This document shows positions 48,284 to 58,679 of a DNA stretch of 64,000 nt, one piece after another. The notes under the pieces were generated by a model, which saw only the letters and a program-made list of their open reading frames with translations, had not been told where the DNA came from and did no database searches. Each line of letters starts with the position of its first letter. Within the stretch, counting starts at the first letter, position 1. The position numbers and the translations under genes are program-made. The stretch comes from Tolypeutes matacus (Eukaryota; Chordata; Mammalia; Cingulata; Chlamyphoridae), in contig JAKSZT010054569.1 of assembly GCA_026826555.1 (NCBI GenBank), positions 210,667 to 274,666 of the forward strand, read 5' to 3'.

Positions 48284-48660
48284 TCGTTTGTGGTTTAAAA
48301 TACATATATACTTTCAGCACACTGGAAATAGAAAAACACTTCCTTATTCAGATGAATATGAATGAGTCTTTCATTAAATTAACAAAAGAAGCCAGAAAAA
48401 AAGAATGTGTACAGTATAATTCTATTCACATGAAGCTCAAAAACAAGGGAAAAAGTAATCTTTGCTGTTAGAAGCAAAAATAGTGGTTAACATTGGGAGA
48501 AATGAGTGCCTGGAAGTGGGCACAAGAAGGCTTCTGAAATGATGGCCAAGGTCTGGTTCTTGAAGTGGTTCCTGACTGACAAGGATGTGATCACTTTGTA
48601 AACACACATTGACTGTACACTTAATATTTGCTTATTAATGAAAAAAAAATTGCTTAAAAT

Positions 48661-49636
48661 AAAACTACAATGCTCTTCTGATATATGTTATACCTTGGTG
48701 ACTGCTTATTTCTTTCTTAGACTTAGGAAATGTGCCAGATAATCTATGTCATCCTTGACCATTGTTCCTATTTGGAAAGGGCTTATTTTGCATTTCTCCA
48801 AAATTTGTCAAGACTTTCAAATATGAAGATTTATTTTAAACATGACATAAAAATTCAACATAATCAATAAATCTATTTCCAGGTTATATTTAAAACACAC
48901 ACACATAAGCAAGACTTTAGCAGAACTGTAACTTCCAAGTAGCCTTTGTGCAAAAACGCTGAAGCATTCCATTTTATGGCCTGAATCCCCACATGCTCAT
49001 ATTATAAAGGAGAAAATGTCTCTGAGAGCCAGGCAAACTACGGTCTAGTTTTGGCACTTCTCTGGTCTTGCTTTCCCCATCTGGAAAACTGTAGCTATTG
49101 CTTTTCTTATCCTTTTAGGAGGAATGCCATGCCCATATTAAATTGTACTTGACCAGCTTTCATGGGCATATGAAAGGGAAATTGAGAGAAACTCATTCTC
49201 GGGCTGCTAACCAAGTTATATTTTAAACTGAATTCCCCATAGAAATTAAGAGGCGAAGATGGGCACTGGAGCTCATCCCTAAAAGCTCTGGCTACTCTCC
49301 TGGGCTATAGAAATTTGTCCTATTTTGCAGAGGCTAACTCATCCAGTGTCAGAAAAATAATGTGTTTGCAAACTGTGTTTATATGCTTTGTAACAAAGGC
49401 TGTTAAACAAGTCTTCCTGCTTGGAATTAAAATATAATGCAATAAGAGAGGCAATTTCCTTTTTTCTTAATGACTGTGACCGTGAGTTTAGAAATAACAT
49501 GGTCACTAATCAAATTTTCCAGATTGCCAAGTAAATATTTGCTATAATATAAATCTTGCATAATTACGCAGATTCCCATCATCCTTTGAGGAATGTAAAA
49601 TAATGCAGTCTTTAGTATCTGCAGTTGCTCGTTACT
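48661..49636. other. Repeat-poor unassigned DNA
   Basis: No repeat or gene recognised apart from a possible MIR trace near 49.02-49.13 kb. The 49.33-49.61 kb part has complex, AT-rich text with TEAD-like (aggaatgt) and homeodomain-like (taattac, taatca) motifs. It is a candidate conserved noncoding element by appearance only. Confidence 0.35.
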
Positions 49637-49938
49637 TTAACTCTTGCTTTTTTTTTTTTTTTTTTTTTTTTAAAGATTTTNNNNNNNNNNNNNNNNNNNN
49701 NNNNNNNNNNNNNNNNNNNNNNNNNNNNNNNNNNNNNNNNNNNNNNNNNNNNNNNNNNNNNNNNNNNNNNNNNNNNNNNNCCCCCCCTTGCTGCTTGTGC
49801 TTGCTGGGTCAGCTAACCACGCTGCGCGGGCGGGCTTGCCTTCACCAGGAGGCCCCGGGAACTGAACCCGGGGCCTCCCATATGGTAAACGGGAGCCCTA
49901 CTGATTGAGCCACAGCCGCTTCCCCTTAACTCTTGCTT
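49637..49938 (-). mobile_element. DAS-SINE, antisense, containing the assembly gap
   Basis: TSD ttaactcttgctt at 49637-49649 and 49926-49938. The insert starts with a T run and then 'aaagatttt'. It continues after the gap as the complement of a tRNA-derived SINE (the B box reads as the complement of ggttcagttcccggg). It is nearly identical in its body to the copy at 58.47 kb. Confidence 0.9.
49681..49780. other. Assembly gap (100 N)
   Basis: Exactly 100 N, the usual placeholder for a gap of unknown size. It falls inside the tail region of a DAS-SINE, next to a poly(T) run and a C run. Any frame crossing it is meaningless. Confidence 1.
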
Positions 49939-50029
49939 GCCTATGATGGTGCACTTTGGTTCATTCATCTCTCTTAAGTTGATTCCTCTCTCACCAGATG
50001 CACAGCTGCTGCCTCATCATTCACTCCCA

Positions 50030-50260
50030 GGTATAGGCCAAAGCTTTCTAACTGGCTCTAATTTGCTTTTATTCATCTTCTACCTCCCCCACGCATCCCC
50101 ACATCCATGTCGCCCCTCAATCTCCAGGTCAGTCTTTATAAAATGCAGATCTGATCATACCACTCTTTTAGTTAAAGTTCTTCTGTATTTCCTCATTGCT
50201 TTCAGGGGGAAATTCAAAGTTTGCCTTGGACTATAAGGCCCTACAGCACTTGGCCTTTGC
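50030..50260 (+). repeat. L2 (left part)
   Basis: 'agtctttataaaatgcagat' then 'ctgatcataccactctttta' and 'tataaggccctacagcactt' is classic L2 3' sequence in sense orientation. It seems to resume at about 50.42 kb after a MIR. Confidence 0.8.
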
Positions 50261-50420
50261 CCAGTGCCCCTGAGCTCAATGACCTTGGCCAGTCCACTTA
50301 CAGTCTCTGCACTTCAGCTCCCTCCTTTGCAAAAATGGGATAATGAAGTTCCTACTTCATAGAGCCCTCCTGAGGTTTAAATGAGACAGGGCATTTAACA
50401 GACTTAACTCAGTCCCTAGC
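50261..50420 (+). repeat. MIR within L2
   Basis: 'aatgaccttggccagtccac', 'cttcagctccctcctttgca' and 'cctgaggtttaaatgagaca' follow sense MIR order. It sits between two L2 parts. Confidence 0.7.
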
Positions 50421-50670
50421 TGTATTATTATCACTATTAACATTATTATTTTTTCTCCTCTTCTACCACTTTCCCCACACACTCTTCCTCCAGTCTTCCT
50501 GTACCTTATCAGTTGCCACATCAGAAGTGCCACTTTCTCTCTCACACACTCATCGTCCATAGCCTATTACCTGGCTAACTCCTTTGAGTTTTACCTGAGT
50601 GATGATCTGCTCCAGGAAACCTTCTGCAAATAGTGGGTCTACATCTTGTTTCTTTCACTTTGCTTCCTTT
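50421..50670 (+). repeat. L2 (right part)
   Basis: The continuation of the L2 3' region, with 'gctccaggaaaccttctgca', is compatible with the left part at 50.03-50.26 kb. Confidence 0.5.
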
Positions 50671-51480
50671 GTCTTTCTCTGCACCTTTCCTAAGGTGCCA
50701 ATAGATTCTTCAGTGAGAGACTCAACACATGTTATTGAAGGTTGGAGATAGAATCTCAATTTAAATGTCTGCAGATCTCTTAAGTGAAACTCTGGCATTA
50801 ATTGAATTCTTTTTTTGTGTGTTTGAGAAGTATATATTTTTGGCTTGAAGTCTGTACAGTTTGCATCCCTTTGTTAAGTACAGAATTCTTAAATGGTTCT
50901 TAGTGCCTGCAGCTTAGCAGAGCCCTGCCTCCTGTTACTGCCCTGGGAAACAGACATTGACCAGCAGACCCAGCGAGGATGAAGTCATCATTCTGTCTGG
51001 ATACAAGTAGTACCACTAAGAGGATGAAAGTGTTGTCTGGCTTTGGTTCTAACAGAATGACTGTGAACTGCATCTCAGTGCTGCAACCAAGGACCGCTTT
51101 CCTAGGTTTGCAGAGGAAAATTTTTAATGGCTGCAGAAGCGTTGAGATGCATCTGAAGTTGTCCCTGCGTAACCCAGCAGTGACAACAAACATCTTCAGT
51201 GAGACCCAATGCGCCTGGCATTTTTGAGTTATTGCTGCAAAGAAAGATAAATTTAATTACTGCAGATGACATAAATCAGGAGGACCTCATTAGAAATGCA
51301 GACATTCCAGACAGCCTTTACTGCGGTAGTCTCGACCATCTGCCAATAAGGGCAATTCATTTTAGCTCAGGAGGAACAGACTGCACAGTGTAAGGAGAAA
51401 TGACGGCGTAAAGAGAAAGGCTCCAAATGCCTGCACATTCTCTGTCTTTAAGGAAGCAATCCAGGAGATGCCGACCAGGT
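50671..51480. other. Repeat-poor unassigned DNA
   Basis: Complex text between 50.93 and 51.42 kb matches no repeat I know. Frames at 50979-51227 (+), 51199-51393 (+) and 50900-51193 (-) give no recognisable domain. It could be a conserved noncoding element or an unrecognised old exon or pseudogene. Confidence 0.35.
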
Positions 51481-51489
51481 TGTGGAGAA

Positions 51490-51870
51490 AGAAATTCAGG
51501 TGCTTGTTCTGACAATCCTCATCTCCACCCACAGCCTAGTGTCCAGCCACTGAGAACTTATCTCCACTGTCTCCTAAATATGCTCATGACACTTTTGCAC
51601 AAGCGAGGTCCGACATTTCCTAAACCTGGAAATGCCCTTCCCCAGTTTATTTGTCACCTCACCTCTGTGGACTCCTCTGGGCAGGATTAGCTGCTTTTCT
51701 TCTGCTGTGTCATTTCTAAATGTCTGTCTCCCTACTAAGCCATAATCTCTTTGATAAGTCTATTTTCATTCTTCTCTCCTTTCACACAACCATGTCTTAA
51801 TATTTTTAAAAATACTTATATCCCCATACTTGGCACAGTGCCTGATACAAGGTACATGGTGAATATTTAA
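51490..51870 (+). repeat. L2 3' end
   Basis: 'aacctggaaatgcccttccc', 'acctctgtggactcctctgg' and 'ttggcacagtgcctgatac' give the L2 3' order in sense orientation. Confidence 0.7.
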
Positions 51871-51889
51871 AACTAATATTAACAAAAGT

Positions 51890-52130
51890 TACTCATATTT
51901 TGGGAGTGATTACTACTTTTCTGATGACCCTACATACATTTTCTCATTTAATCCTTCCAATGTTTGAATGACCCTGGAGTTCTGTAAAAAACAGGTAGCC
52001 AATCTTCAGGAACTGAAGAGACTCGTGCATGTGTCATAGTGCTTGTAGGTGGCAGAGGTAGTCGGGGAACCCAAATCAAATGATTCCAGGGCCCTGGAGC
52101 TCAGCCATTGCACATTCTGCTTAGCTGGCA
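51890..52130 (-). repeat. MIR
   Basis: Antisense MIR: 'acattttctcatttaatcct' followed by a degenerate 'ggaactgaagagact' and 'ggaacccaaatcaaatgatt'. Confidence 0.65.
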
Positions 52131-52524
52131 CTGACCTATGATTCTAAATCCTTCTAATATCCTTCACAGCAGTTATTGCACCCTGGAGATATGACCTATA
52201 GGAATAATTCTTTAGAAGAAAAGTCACAATATCTATGCTTAAGGACAAATCTTCAATGAGACTATTCAAAAGAAAAACGGGTATTGTGGAATAAAGATTT
52301 ATATCTTTTAAAATGTGATTTAATAAGGTTGATGTTTAGTTTTTAAACTTTTCTATATTTTTGTATATTTCTTTAATATTTTAATGTATTTGAAGTATAC
52401 TGCAAGAGCAGATTACCTTCATTAGTCAGTTAGGAGCTTTCTTATCTGAACGAACCTAAATAACTTCACAAACAATTCTGAGATAAGTTCCTTAGATTTT
52501 CAGCCAGAAAATAATCATGATCTT

Positions 52525-52760
52525 TATAATAATACTACTACCTAACATTTGCTGAGCTCTTTATTAGATATTGTTTTAAGCTCTTCAAATGTGTTAAACC
52601 AATATTCAAGCAATCTACTATTATTTCCATCTTATAAGTGAACTAGGTGCAGAAAGGTTAATTAACTTGCCCAGTTCTACACAGCTGGGAAGTAGTACAT
52701 TCAAACACAGACTTCTGCCTCAGAGCTGCTTCTTCACTTCTAGCACTGAGCCCCGGCTGG
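52525..52760 (-). repeat. MIR
   Basis: A good antisense MIR: 'acctaacatttgctgagctc', 'ttatttccatcttataagtg' and 'aattaacttgcccagttcta', then 'acacagctgggaagtagta'. Confidence 0.85.
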
Positions 52761-53600
52761 CCACCTCTGGATTTTCAATAGGTTACTGCACAGCTAGACC
52801 AGGTGTTTCTTGCTTATGAGGCATTTGGCATTCAGGTCCCTTTCTAAATATAGAGTGATAGACATGAAATCCAAAATTCAAGCATCTGCTCTGGACGTAT
52901 ACCAAACTTCCTTCGTAGTTTCTATAATTCTCAACATTTACCAGACATTTATTGAAGATTTCCATGTTCTCATCAACAGAGCTGAGTGTGCCTCAAACAA
53001 ATAAAAATCTCATTGGCCTCATATCTTCTCAATGTATTCCACAAAAGCACATTTTGTGATTAAAAAAAGCATAATGCTTTAGCATTCCTATGCATTTTAT
53101 TTGTCAGTTTATAGGCATTGTTAGGAGGTGAATGATTTGATTTCCCACCACTTTAAACTGAATATCGTGTACAAAAAATATTGTTACTTATGACTTATCA
53201 TTAATGACATGAGAATCAAATTTTTATAACATTTTTGAAGTGAGTAGAATTATTTACCCCTGTATTAAATGGCCTTTGATTACTGTGTTCTTCTGTTCCT
53301 CATGCCTATATTTTGCTTTACATTTCTATCTCCCATTATTGTCAGGATCTATCCAGCATTTCCCATTACTTTTTATAAACTTTCTTCTCAATCTAAATCC
53401 CTTCACGCTTTCTAATCTGAGTGAATCAGAAACTCTGTCATTAAGAGAGTTTGCCTACGATCTGAAGTGAGAATGCGTGAGTTCTAAGTAAGAAACCGGG
53501 ATCCAGTGCACGCTCTGTGATATAAGAGGTAGTTACTTAGCTGGCCTCCTTCTCCAGCAGGTTTTTGACAGCATTCTAGAGAAATGAGATTGTTGTTCAA
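52761..53600. other. Unassigned intergenic DNA
   Basis: No repeat or gene recognised. Short frames at 52783-53004 and 53240-53470 lack domains. Confidence 0.4.
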
Positions 53601-54353
53601 ATGCCACTCAATAAATTAAAATTATTGGGGGAATCAAAAGGTAAAGGGACAGATTAATCAATGATGAATACTTGGGCAAATGACTATGAATTCAAACAAA
53701 ATATATAAAGTCAGTTTCCCTCATCTTTAACTTATACTAAAATAAATCCAAGATTGATTAAAATATAATTTATAAAATTAATAATAAAATAGCAGCCAAA
53801 ATTAAGTGAATATTGTAATTTCTGAAGGCTGGGAAAGATTTTCTCAGTGTGTCCCTATGTCAAAATCTATATAGAAAAATGATGATAGTTTTAACCATGG
53901 GGGGGGGGGAAATCATACTTTTAGAAAATAATAATAATGATAATAAAGTTAAAAATAAAACTAATGACAAATAATAAACTAGAGGACTCATTCTCAAAGT
54001 ATTTGATAAGGAAGAATTCAATATCCTTTGCCTATGAAATCTCTTATAATAAATAAAATGTGTACCCCAATGGTAGAGTAAATATCTTAGTGTTTTGTAA
54101 GCTTTTAGAATAGTGTTTGGCATATACTGTGTGCTCCATTTTACTTTTTAAATGGATGATTATTGCATAGAAGTTTTGAGTATATAATTTAAGAAATTCA
54201 AATAGACAATTACTATATGAAAATGTTTAATCACTTAATTTATAAAAACATAAAACAGAAAGAACTTGGATTTTTGACTTTCAGAACTTCAGTGTTAAAA
54301 AAGATGAATAACATTCAATGTAATACTTTACCACTGTTGTCATGAGTACAAAT
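53600..54353 (+). repeat. Degenerate old L1 (L1M-like)
   Basis: AT-rich text such as 'ggctgggaaagattttctca' resembles decayed sense ORF2 C-terminal sequence. A G run (ggggggggg) lies at about 53900-53909. Weak match. Confidence 0.35.
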
Positions 54354-54457
54354 TATTAGGTTGGTGCAAAAAGAATTGAGGTTTCAGACCATGAATTTCA
54401 AATCATTATAACTCGGCTCAAACACATCTTTATTAATCAAAATAGGAACCATTACAC

Positions 54458-55390
54458 TCAACACATTTTTGCCAAAGAGAAATGTTTATTTATTCCTGTA
54501 GCATAAAAATCCATGCTTTGGAATTTGACGAACTCTTGGAAAGCACATTCTACATTCTGCTGGTTGTGGAAGCGTTTTCCCTGCAAAAAGTTGCCGAGAT
54601 GCTTGAAGAAGTGGTAGCTGGTTGGTGAGAGGTCAGGTGAATATGGCAGATGAAGCAAAACTTCGTAGCCCAATTCGTTCAACTTTTGAAGCTTTGGTTG
54701 TGTGACATGCAGTTGGGTGTTGTCATGGAGAAGAATTGGGCCCGTTCTGTTGACAAATGCCAGCTGCAGGCGTTGCAGTTTTTGGTGCATCTCATCGATT
54801 TGCTGAGCATACATCTCAGCTGTAACGGTTTCGCTGGGATTCAGAAAGTTGTAGCGGATCAGACCAGCAGCAGCCCACCAAAAATGACCATGACCTTTTT
54901 TTTTTTTTTTTTGGTGCAAGTTTGGCTTTGGGAAGTGCTTTGGAGCTTCATCTCGGCCCAACCACTGTGCTGATCATCACCGGTTGTTGTATAAAATCCA
55001 CTTTTCATCGCACGTCACAATCCGATCGAGAAACGGTTCGTTGTTGCGTGGAATAAGAGAAGATGACACTTCAAAACTATGATTTCTTTTGGTTTTCGGT
55101 CAGCTCATGAGGCACCCACTTATCTAGCTTTTTCACCTTTCCAATTTGCTTCAAATGCCGAATGACCCAAGAACGGTCCACAGCAACCTCTCGTGTAGTT
55201 GTAAGAGGATCAGCTTCGATGATTGCTGTCAACTTGTCATTGTCACCTTCTGATGGCTGGCCACTACCCTCCTCATCTTCAAGGCTCTCGTCTCCTTTGC
55301 AAAACTTCTTGAACCACCACTGCACTGTACGTTAGCAGTTCCTGGCCAATTGTGTCTGCTTTACAACCCATTTTGAACTCAAATAAGAAA
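54458..55390 (-). pseudogene. Mariner transposase relic
   Basis: Transposase of the Hsmar1/cecropia type. Such enzymes have an N-terminal helix-turn-helix region and a catalytic DD34D core. Visible parts are WWFKKFCKGDESLEDEE, IGKVKKLDKWVPHELTENQ, VTCDEKWILYNN with the first catalytic Asp (about 55.02 kb), ILLHDN with the second (about 54.73 kb), then PYSPDLSPTSYHFFKHL. In the last motif the third catalytic Asp, expected 34 residues after the second, is Ser. The frame is also broken between 55077 and 54961 and altered by an expanded A run (T run on plus, about 54896-54912). It is inactive, and the start region is decayed. Confidence 0.92.
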
Positions 55391-55441
55391 ATCACTTGAA
55401 AAAATAAAAATTAAAAAAAAAAAAAAAAAAAGAAAATCACT
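55385..55441 (+). mobile_element. Tail-only retroinsertion inside the mariner
   Basis: agaaaatcact occurs at 55386-55396 and 55431-55441. Between them is only A-rich sequence (tgaaaaaataaaaatt plus about 18 A). It looks like a retroinsertion truncated to its tail, made after the mariner landed. Confidence 0.7.
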
Positions 55442-55639
55442 AACATCATTTCCATAGTCCAAAATAAATATAAAATAAGCAACAAGTAATAAGTCATTAG
55501 CAAAAAAAAATACAAAGTGAGAAATGCACGTTAAAATGATGTATAACATAACACATTTATTTAAGAATGTATTCCAATATCAAACAGCAAATTTCAACAA
55601 TGCAAAACTGCAAGTACTTTTGCACCAACCTAATAGTAA

Positions 55640-56110
55640 CTTTTTTACAGGGAAATTTGTAAATATTTATCAAATCATGTTAGGGCAATTGTACAAAGGT
55701 GATCATCATAGCATTGTATATAAAAGCAAAAATTAGAAATAAAACTAAATGCATCTAACAGGGTATCAGCTAAATTACAGTACATTCATGCAAAGAAATA
55801 TTATACTAGGCAGTTATTTAAAATGATATTGTAAAGGTAATATTTATTGGCAAGAAAAGTGCCAAGGATTTAATGTTCGCTGTAAAAATACTTCATTAAA
55901 CAACATATATAATTTTTTAGGTAAAATATGTGTGCAGCATATGCATAGAAAGTAATTATGGATCCCTATATATCAAAATTTTATTAGTGGATATTTCTTA
56001 GTTTCCAGATTATGTTGTAATTTTTGTTCCCTTTTATCATTATACGTTTTTGTATTGTCTGAGAAAATTAAAATAAATACATTACGTTCATAATCATAAA
56101 ATTAACAAGG
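55640..56110 (+). repeat. Degenerate L1M/HAL1-like sequence
   Basis: 'ataaaagcaaaaattagaaa' followed by 'aatgcatctaacagggtatc' and 'caaagaaatattatactagg' follows the old L1/HAL1 pattern 'aaaaattggaaac ... aatgtccatcaa ... ggaatac', with heavy decay. Confidence 0.5.
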
Positions 56111-56745
56111 TTATTTCCATGTTGAAAATAGACAAGCTTTGGAGTTTATAAGACTTTTGGAAGAAATTGAAAAATGAGCATAAAGCTTTACATATTTCTC
56201 TAATGGCCTTCTCCTTATTCTTAACACCTCCCTTTAAAATACCCTAATAACATTATCAAATGAAATATAGCAAGGAAAATCTACACCAATCCTTTAATCA
56301 GGGGTAGGTGTCTTCATATTCCAGAACAGTCAAGACATATGCAATATAGAGGACAAAACATTGTGATTAAAGGAAGGCAGGGCCAACTTGCTGTTACAAG
56401 GAAATAAGTAAAGGAGACCATGACAGAGCCTCACCATTAGTCCCTTACCTTGAGCAACGACAGCTGGTGGCAAAGGCAGGCCATGAGCACATGGCTAAGC
56501 TCTGTGTAACTAATATAAATCATCTTTGCTTTAAAGCTGGGCACCATGAGGCCATTGGACTAATATAGTGTCTGCAAGTGGAAAGACAGGATGCCAGAAG
56601 TGTTCTTGTCATCCATCAAAAACATGTCTCCAGTTTGGAGAATCAAGAGCTAGAGTAAACAGAAGGTTTGCAGAAGAATGCAACCATATCGCTTCGATTT
56701 CACTTCACCTCTAGAAATCCAAAGTGCCAAAAAAAATTTACCAGG
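56111..56745. other. Unassigned intergenic DNA
   Basis: No gene or repeat recognised. The 56.29-56.66 kb part is complex text that might repay an alignment. Confidence 0.4.
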
Positions 56746-56747
56746 AC

Positions 56748-56915
56748 CTTGCTGCTCCAAGTGTGAGCCTTAGGCCAGCAGCAGGAATATTATCTGAAAA
56801 CATATTAGAAATGCAGAGTCTCAGGCTCCATCTCACTCCCTCAAGATCACCATCTGCCTTTTAACAAGATCCCTAGTGATTTATATATACGTTAAATTTC
56901 AACAAGTACTGCATT
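56748..56915 (+). repeat. MER5-like hAT element
   Basis: 'ttgctgctccaagtgtgagc', 'attagaaatgcagagtctca' and 'ttttaacaagatccctagtg' are characteristic of MER5A/B, nonautonomous hAT-Charlie transposons. Confidence 0.8.
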
Positions 56916-57605
56916 AAAGAGAAAAGGAAGTAAGACCCAGGTAAGCTAGAAGAGCTAAGGAGATCTCACCCATCCTGTTATAGACAAACGCATTTGGAGA
57001 GAGATTTACTCATTTGAGAATAAGCAAATAGAAACAAAACAAAAAAATAAAACCCCAAAATTGAATGATTTTGCAAGGTTTCTGTGACCTTTAAGAAAGA
57101 GCTAATTTTTGAGAATGATTGACCATAAATAACAGGGAATAAAATAAATGAAATATAAAATAAAGCAAACAGAAAGAAGCCTACCTCAACAAAATTGGTG
57201 TAAAATTCTAAAAAATGTAAATAAGTTAAAAAGAACAAAGGGAGCTAATTAAAAGCTAAAATTTGCATCAGATTCAGCAGAACAAAACATAATGACCAAT
57301 AATCAAACCATTAATCCGGTGATCATGGTGGACAAAGTTTCACATTTTAAAAGAAAAAAATTCAAATGACTGGTGAGTTTTCGTATAAAGACAGGGGATG
57401 CATTTATGGATAATTGGCACTACTGATGAAGAATGCAATAAAAATGGACCAATAACATATATGTGTATGGACATATGTATATATACCATAGAAGAGACTC
57501 TTAAATTGAACACAGTTCTAGTTTTAAGATCAAAAGGACACGCTGAGTAAAAAAAAATTGAAAGTAAACCTACATACTTCTAAAAAGTTAACTCAAAAGA
57601 ATACC
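56916..57605. other. Unassigned intergenic DNA
   Basis: AT-rich and without a recognised gene. An 86-codon minus-strand frame at 56978-57238 is phenylalanine-rich and has no domain. Some of it may be decayed L1M. Confidence 0.4.
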
Positions 57606-57609
57606 TCAA

Positions 57610-57755
57610 GTACATATCAAAAGCACTAATTCCAAGGCTCTGGAAAGTCTGATTCAGTAGTTTTGGGGATGCAACCAAAGAGTCTGGGTTTGCAGCCTAA
57701 GCCCACTGTGAAATTTATCATCAGGTAGGTTTTGGAGACTCTGCTTTACTGACCA
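57610..57755 (+). repeat. MER5-like fragment
   Basis: 'tctgattcagtagttttggg', 'gagtctgggtttgcagcct' and 'tttggagactctgctttact' follow MER5/hAT-Charlie order. Confidence 0.5.
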
Positions 57756-57789
57756 AAAAACAAACAAACAAGCAAGAAGCAAGAACGTC

Positions 57790-58330
57790 CTTTACAGGAA
57801 ATCATCAGGTGCCCGCAAAAACTTATGTACAAGAATATTTATTATATTCTTATTTATGACAGCAAAAAATGGAAACTACTTGTTATCCAATTATTAAATA
57901 TATTGTTTAAATAAATGATATTATATCCTTAAGGGAATTTTGAGAGCATTTATAAGGATTTGGTAAAATGTTCTTAATATAATATGAAAAGAGGAATCTA
58001 TAAACAGTATGTAGTAAAATACTAGTATTTTTAAATATATAAAATGTATATATAGATATTGTGTATACGTGTGTGTAGATAGACATATAGATGAACAGAG
58101 ATGAATTTGCATAGATACATTTATCTATGCAATAGATAAATAATGATGGATTCTGTTAAAACTATATAATTTTGGATCAGGGAATTAAATGTATTTTGAC
58201 TTTCTTTATAGAGTTTCGTATTTTCCTCAGTTAGTACAAAGGTCAGCTTATGACTAGGAAGAAAAATGACATTTTAAGTACACAATTCAGTCAAAATGAA
58301 AACTGGTTAAGTAAATTTGAGGCTATCTGT
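57790..58330 (+). repeat. Old L1 (L1M-like) sense fragment
   Basis: 'atgtacaagaatatttatta', 'agcaaaaaatggaaactact' and an AT-rich 3' part match old sense L1 3' regions. It includes a TATA-rich stretch near 58035-58075. Confidence 0.55.
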
Positions 58331-58456
58331 TTTGGAATTCTTGAGGTTCTAGAAATACCTAACTATAGGCACTGTCTTAAGAAAGATTGTGATTCTATTG
58401 CTTTGTAACTGCCTGTGAATTGTTCCTTTTCTCTGACCAAAGCATTTCAAGTAACA

Positions 58457-58675
58457 TGCCTCAGAATTTATTTTATTTTATTTTATTTTTTAAGATTTTA
58501 TTTATTTATTCATTCATCCCCCCCTTGCTGCTTGTGCTCGCTGGGTCAGCCAACCACGCCGCGCAGGCGGGCTTGCCTTCACCAGGAGGCCCCGGGAACC
58601 GAACCCAGGGCCTCCCATATGGTAAACGGGAGCCCTACTTGATTGAGCCACAGCCACTTCCTGCCTCAGAATTTA
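58457..58675 (-). mobile_element. DAS-SINE with TSD, antisense
   Basis: tgcctcagaattta at 58457-58470 and 58662-58675 flank 191 bp. Read on the minus strand it begins 'ggaagtggctgtggctca', has the B box ggttcggttcccggg and ends in an A-rich tail with ATGAATGAATA units. It is close to the copy at 49.65-49.93 kb, so probably a young subfamily. Confidence 0.95.
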
Positions 58676-58679
58676 GAGC

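Larger units (their letters stand above)
44293..48660 (+). repeat. Old L1M with nested SINE and LTR
   Basis: Sense L1M: 5'/ORF1 text from about 44.6 kb ('ctggcattcaaccaaaaatt'), ORF1-ORF2 remnants to about 47.8 kb, and a 3'UTR from about 48.29 to 48.66 kb ('gtacagtataattctattca', 'tgactgtacacttaatattt'). It is interrupted by a DAS-SINE (44994-45098) and a MaLR LTR (47847-48283). All frames are broken. Confidence 0.65.
54354..55635 (-). mobile_element. Hsmar1-like mariner, end to end
   Basis: Both inverted ends are present: ttaggttggtgcaaaa at 54356-54371 and its complement ttttgcaccaacctaa at 55618-55633. A TA duplication lies at 54354-54355 and 55634-55635. Length is 1278 bp, close to Hsmar1-type mariners, and includes a 46-bp poly(A)/TSD insertion. 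The transposase runs on the minus strand. Confidence 0.95.

Noticed and set aside
49603..49908. Frames crossing the N block
   Set aside because: They span an assembly gap inside a SINE.
54650..54973. 107-codon plus-strand frame
   Set aside because: Antisense of the mariner transposase.
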